Made by a program: the position numbers and the translations under genes | Part shown: positions 59,207 to 64,000 of the stretch, piece by piece | How the letters are laid out: each line of letters begins with the position of its first letter | How positions within the stretch are numbered: the stretch's first letter is position 1 | Origin: Bisbaumannia pacifica | GTDB taxonomy: Bacteria; Pseudomonadota; Gammaproteobacteria; Pseudomonadales; Halomonadaceae | Assembly (NCBI RefSeq): GCF_007989625.1 | Contig: NZ_BJUK01000005.1 | Span: 1-64,000 of the forward strand | Direction: 5' to 3' | Length of the DNA: 64,000 nucleotides | Notes under the pieces: generated by a model | Seen by the model: only the letters and a program-made list of their open reading frames with translations | Database searches by the model: none | Told to the model about the DNA's origin: nothing

Positions 59207-61774
59207 TCAGCACCTCTCGAGGGTCGTTGTCGTTGTTGTGGTGTCGTCGGTCCGATCCAGCCAGGCGGTGAGGCGCTCGCGCACCGCGCCCGCATCGGCA
59301 AGGGCCAACAGCTCGGGCAGCTCGGCAGCCAGGGCGGCGGCGTCCAGGCGCCGCAGGGCGGCCTTCACCGCCGGCACCCGGGCCGGTTCCACGGAGAGCT
59401 CGTCGACCCCCAGCGCCACCAGCAGCGGCGCGGCCAGGTCGTCACCGGCGGCGGCGCCGCACACCCCCACCGGGCAGCGTCCCTTGGCGCCGGCCACCGT
59501 GGCCTGGATCAGCCGCAGCACCGCCGGGTGCAGCACGTCGGCCCGGGCGGTCAGGGCCGGGTCCTCGCGATCCATGGCCAGGGTGTACTGGGTCAGGTCG
59601 TTGGTGCCGATGGAGAGGAAGTCCGCCTCGGCGGCGAGGCTTGCGGCACAGAGGGCGGCGCTGGGCACCTCGATCATGGCGCCCAGGCGCGGCCGCGCGG
59701 CGAGGCCCAGCTCGGAGGCGATGGCCTCCAGGCGCTGGCGCACCTGGCGCAGCTCGCCGGCCTCGCTGACCATGGGCAGCATGATATGCAGGGCATCGAG
59801 GGGCGTGACGCCGAGCAGGGCCCGCAGTTGGGTCTCCAGCAGCTCGGGGTAACTGGCCCAGAGGCGGGCCCCGCGCACCCCCAGCGCCGGGTTGGGCACC
59901 GCCGGCAGGCGCAGGTAGGGCAACTGCTTGTCGGCGCCGATATCCAGGGTGCGGATGATCACCGGTTTGCCGCCCAGGGCCGCCAGGGCGGCCTGGTATT
60001 CGTCGCGCTGGGTGGTCTCGTCGGGGGCGCTGTCGCGCTCCAGGAAGAGGAACTCGCTGCGCAGCAGCCCCACCCCATCGGCGCCGGCCTCCGCGGCCAG
60101 GCGCGCCTCCTCGGCGCCGCCGATATTGGCGCACACCTCGACCTCGCGACCGTCCCGGGTGATGGCGGCCTCGAAGGCCGCCGCCCGGGCCGCCTCGGCC
60201 TCGCGGCGGCGGGCCTCGAGCCGCGCGGTCACCTCGACGACCCGGGCCTCCCCCGGCGCCACCATCAGGCGACCGCGCTCGGCATCCAGGATGGCGTCTG
60301 CGCCCGGGGCGTTATCGACCGCCGCCGGCAGGGCCGGCCCCATGGCCACCAGGCAGGGAAGGCCTCGGGCCCGGGCCAGGATCGCCACATGGGAGGTGGT
60401 GCCGCCGCCGGCCAGGCAGAGCCCGGCGGGACGGCGCGCGGCCACGGCCACCAGCTCCGAGGGGGTCAGCTCCTCGGCCACCAGCAGGGCGCCCTCGGGA
60501 AAGTCGGGCAGGGCAGGCTCCGCCGCCTCGCTGAGCTCCGCCATCACCCGCCGCTGCAGGTCGCGCAGGTCGGCGACCCGGGCGGCCAGCAGGGCATTGC
60601 CGGTGGCAGCGAGGCGCTCGGCCTCGGCGTCCAGGGCCTCCCGCCAGGCCTGGCCGGCGCCGCGACCGGCGCGGATGCGCTCGCCGGCCGCCGCCGCCAG
60701 GTCCGGGTCCGCCAGCCAGGCACCATGGGCGACGAAAATCTCCGCCTCGGCGGTCTGCCCGCCGCGGGTCGCCGCGGCCTCGTCCCGGGCCAGGGCCTCG
60801 CCGACTCGGGCCAGGGCCTCGCTCAGGCGTGGCGTTTCCACGGCCTCGCCCGCGCCGTCATAAGGCACGGCGGGCAGCGGCGGCCGATAATGCACCAGCG
60901 GCCCCAGGGCCAGGCCGGGGCTGGCCACCAGGCCGGCCAGCTCACCCTCCGCTAATTCCTCCAGCGCCTCGCTCGACGCCGCCTGGGGCGCGGCATGCGC
61001 TTCGGCCTCGGGGGTGGTCAGCAGCGCCTCGGCGGCGTCCAGGGCCGCCTCGGCGTTGTCGCCCCGGGCGATCACGCGTAGCGCCGCGCCCTCGGTGAGG
61101 CCCAGGTTCATCAGGGCGCTGACACTCTCGACGCTGGCGGACGCCTCCTTATGGTGCACCGCCAGGTCAACGCCATGCTCCCGGGCGATGGCCCGCAGCC
61201 GCGCCGCGGGGCGGGCATGCAGGCCCGCCGCCAGGGCCAGGCTCAGGTGCCGCTCGGCCTCGGGTCCATCGGCCAGCGTCTCATGGCTTTCCGTCCCCGC
61301 CGCCTCCAGCACCAGCAGCGGCTCGCCCAGGGCGACCCGGGCGCCGGCCGTGAGGATCGGCTCACGCAGCCGCCAGCCGGCGGCCTCGGTGATCACCAGA
61401 GGGGTGATCAGGGCGCTGGCGCCCCGGGCCAGGGCGTCGGCATCGAAGCGGCACAGCGGATCGCCGGCGCGTACCCGGTCACCCACGGCCACCAGGGGCT
61501 CGATGCCACGCCCCTGGAGTTCCACGGTATCCAGGCCCAGGTGAAGCAGCAGCTCCACCCCGGCCTCGGTTTTCAGGGTCAGGGCGTGGTGGGTGCGGGC
61601 GCACTGCACCACCTCGCCGTCGCAGGGGGCATGCAGGCACTCGCCGAGAGGATCGAGGGCGATGCCCTCGCCCAGGGCCTGGTCGGCGAAGACCGGGTCG
61701 GGCACCGCGGCGAGAGGCACCACCACCCCGGCCACCGGGGCCAGCAGGGTCAGGGCTTGGCTGGAATCGGACAT
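59207..61774 (-). CDS. nagF: PTS fusion protein EIIA-HPr-EI for N-acetylglucosamine
   Basis: A multi-domain phosphotransfer protein of 855 residues. The EIIA(Glc-like) domain at 1-160 has its phospho-His H78 in VELLLHLGLDTVEL. The HPr domain at about 172-255 has H186 in AAGLHARPAARL. Enzyme I at about 277-855 has H462 in LAGGGTTSHVAILARARGL and the C-terminal PEP-binding signature FLSIGTNDLTQYTLAMDRED. The chain PEP to EI to HPr to EIIA to NagE can therefore run within this operon. The ATG at 61774 is chosen because the conserved EIIA starts there; the longer open frame upstream lies within nagB. Confidence 0.95.
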   Translation of the reverse strand: MSDSSQALTLLAPVAGVVVPLAAVPDPVFADQALGEGIALDPLGECLHAPCDGEVVQCARTHHALTLKTEAGVELLLHLGLDTVELQGRGIEPLVAVGDRVRAGDPLCRFDADALARGASALITPLVITEAAGWRLREPILTAGARVALGEPLLVLEAAGTESHETLADGPEAERHLSLALAAGLHARPAARLRAIAREHGVDLAVHHKEASASVESVSALMNLGLTEGAALRVIARGDNAEAALDAAEALLTTPEAEAHAAPQAASSEALEELAEGELAGLVASPGLALGPLVHYRPPLPAVPYDGAGEAVETPRLSEALARVGEALARDEAAATRGGQTAEAEIFVAHGAWLADPDLAAAAGERIRAGRGAGQAWREALDAEAERLAATGNALLAARVADLRDLQRRVMAELSEAAEPALPDFPEGALLVAEELTPSELVAVAARRPAGLCLAGGGTTSHVAILARARGLPCLVAMGPALPAAVDNAPGADAILDAERGRLMVAPGEARVVEVTARLEARRREAEAARAAAFEAAITRDGREVEVCANIGGAEEARLAAEAGADGVGLLRSEFLFLERDSAPDETTQRDEYQAALAALGGKPVIIRTLDIGADKQLPYLRLPAVPNPALGVRGARLWASYPELLETQLRALLGVTPLDALHIMLPMVSEAGELRQVRQRLEAIASELGLAARPRLGAMIEVPSAALCAASLAAEADFLSIGTNDLTQYTLAMDREDPALTARADVLHPAVLRLIQATVAGAKGRCPVGVCGAAAGDDLAAPLLVALGVDELSVEPARVPAVKAALRRLDAAALAAELPELLALADAGAVRERLTAWLDRTDDTTTTTTTLERC

Positions 61775-61803
61775 GGGAAGACTCCCGATATTATTGTTAG
61801 GCG

Positions 61804-62813
61804 TTACAGGGTGCAGGTGACCTTGTTGAGGTGCCGGGGCCGGTCCGGGTCGCTGCCCCGGGCCGCCGCCAGGCCGGCCACCATGACGTAGAAGCTCTGG
61901 ATCACCGACAGCGGCTGCAGGGCCTCGTGGCCGGCATCCACCAGGGTCAGTTGGCACGTCGCCACGCCCTCGTCGGCGGCCAGCAGCACCCGGGCGCCGA
62001 CGCCTTCGAGCCACTCGGCCAGCTCCAGCAGCCCGGCCTGTTCCGGCCCAGGCGGGGCGAACACCAGTACCGGGTAGCCGGGGCCGATCAGCGCCATGGG
62101 GCCGTGACGCACCTCGGCGCCGCTGAAGGGCTCGGCCTGGATGGCACAGGTCTCCTTGAACTTCAGCGCCGCCTCCTGGGCCACGGCGAGGCCCGCGCCG
62201 CGGCCGATCACCATCAGCTTGTCGGCGCCGGTCAGGGCCTCGATGGCCGGTGACCAGTCCATCGCCAGCGCCCGGGTCAGGCGCTCGGGCAGGCCGTCCA
62301 GGGCATCGAGCAGGCCGCGATCCTCCTGCCAGTGGCCGATCAACTGGGCCATGGCGGAGAGGGTGGCCAGGTAGCTCTTGGTGGCGGCCACGCTCTTCTC
62401 CTCCCCGGCATAGAGGGGAATCTCGGTGTCGCTGGCCGCGCCCAGCGGCGACTGGGGGGTGTTGACCAGGGCCAGGGTGCGGGCGCCGGCGGCGGCCAGG
62501 GCCCGCTGGGTGGCCACCAGGTCGGGACTCTGCCCCGACTGGGAGACCGCCAGGGCCAGCTGACCATTAAGGCGCCAGGGGGCCTGGGCCAGGGTGGTCA
62601 GCGAGGGCGGCAGGGAGGCCACCGGGATGCCGCGGCGCTTCATGCACTGGTAGGCGAAGTAGCCGGCGGCGTGATCGGAACTGCCCCGGGCCACGGTGAC
62701 CGCGGCGGCGGGCTCGGCGAGGCGTAAGCGCTCGCCCAGGTCGGCCAGCAGGGCCTGGTTGCGTTGCAGCTGGCCGCGGATGCGCTCCGGGGCGTTACGG
62801 GCTTCTTCGAGCA

Positions 62814-62823
<10 letters not shown>
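61804..62823 (-). CDS. nagB: SIS-domain glucosamine-6-phosphate deaminase (NagB-II type)
   Basis: Converts glucosamine-6-phosphate to fructose-6-phosphate and ammonia. It is a 339-residue protein of two SIS domains, related to the isomerase half of GlmS and unrelated to classical NagB. Sugar-phosphate motifs are ARGSSDHAA (45-53), SQSGQSPD, and later VIGRGAGLAVAQEAALKFKET followed by HGPMALI. This type is known in Shewanella and pseudomonads. The start ATG overlaps the end of nagA by ten bases. No glutaminase domain is present, so it is not GlmS. Confidence 0.92.
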
Positions 62824-63938
<1,115 letters not shown>

Positions 63939-63946
63939 GGGGCCTC

Positions 63947-64000
63947 CTAACGGGTCAGCTCGACCATAAAGTCGTAGTAGTCGGTGCGGCAGTAGGTGAC
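63947..64000 (-). CDS. C-terminal end of a GntR/UTRA regulator (probable NagR), cut by the window edge
   Basis: Only 17 codons and a TAG stop are inside the window; the reading ends VTYCRTDYYDFMVELTR. This matches the end of the UTRA effector domain of GntR/HutC regulators such as NagR, which in many bacteria respond to GlcNAc-6-phosphate or glucosamine-6-phosphate. Its place eight bases before nagA, in the same direction, supports it being the operon's regulator. The DNA-binding part is out of view. Confidence 0.6.
   Translation of the reverse strand, partial: VTYCRTDYYDFMVELTR

Overview
The window is GC-rich, densely coded chromosomal DNA from a gammaproteobacterium. Gene content and order point to a Halomonas-like organism (Halomonadaceae) or a close relative. 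The block rarA-lolA-ftsK-aat-bpt-infA-clpA-clpS-icd-(rluE, nudJ)-mnmA-hflD-purB...aceA resembles the order I know from Pseudomonas and related genera. The genus is inferred from this, not shown directly. I see no rRNA, tRNA, CRISPR array, transposase or phage gene, so this is mostly core chromosome with a few accessory spots.

Layout. 0-9 kb (minus strand): pyrD, a 1612-residue NAD-glutamate dehydrogenase, trmA, murI and a LysR regulator. 9-31 kb is the conserved core: a hemerythrin-like protein, RarA, LolA, FtsK, the N-degron enzymes Aat and Bpt, IF-1, ClpA and ClpS, monomeric isocitrate dehydrogenase, RluE, NudJ, MnmA, HflD, PurB, a JmjC-type ribosomal oxygenase, an acetyltransferase and isocitrate lyase. 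31-34 kb is gene-poor, with a composite palindromic element, a 74-residue unknown protein, a glycine-zipper lipoprotein and a small membrane protein. 34-46 kb holds SlyD, a VTT-domain/flavin reductase fusion, an exported MsrA, an MFS exporter with a divergent LysR regulator, an NlpC/P60 lipoprotein, an 819-residue protein with DUF1266-like repeats, and the GABA pair gabD-gabT. 46-53 kb has a GlsB-type membrane protein, a DUF924 protein, an SLC5-type sodium symporter, an MFS transporter, YcjX/YcjF and a universal stress protein. 53-64 kb (minus strand) has a two-component system co-transcribed with a sugar-binding protein, a HAD phosphatase, and an N-acetylglucosamine PTS operon (nagR end, nagA, SIS-type deaminase, EIIA-HPr-EI fusion, EIIC-EIIB).

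How the genes work together. Aat and Bpt add Leu/Phe to protein N-termini and ClpS/ClpA recognise and unfold the products, so the bacterial N-degron route is nearly complete here (ClpP is not in the window). Icd and AceA sit at the isocitrate branch point. GabT and GabD feed GABA into succinate, and GdhB feeds glutamate into 2-oxoglutarate. The nag genes import GlcNAc as the 6-phosphate and convert it to fructose-6-phosphate.

The most unusual signals are: (1) three unrelated genes (hemerythrin-like, SlyB-like lipoprotein, LysR) each have their own 3' end copied again just past the stop codon; (2) a 104-bp intergenic element made of four short hairpins with 3-nt loops inside a 9-bp outer inverted repeat; (3) a hemerythrin-family protein that has lost most of its iron ligands; (4) a GltB-like sugar-binding protein in an operon with a sensor kinase and regulator but with no permease or ATPase nearby.
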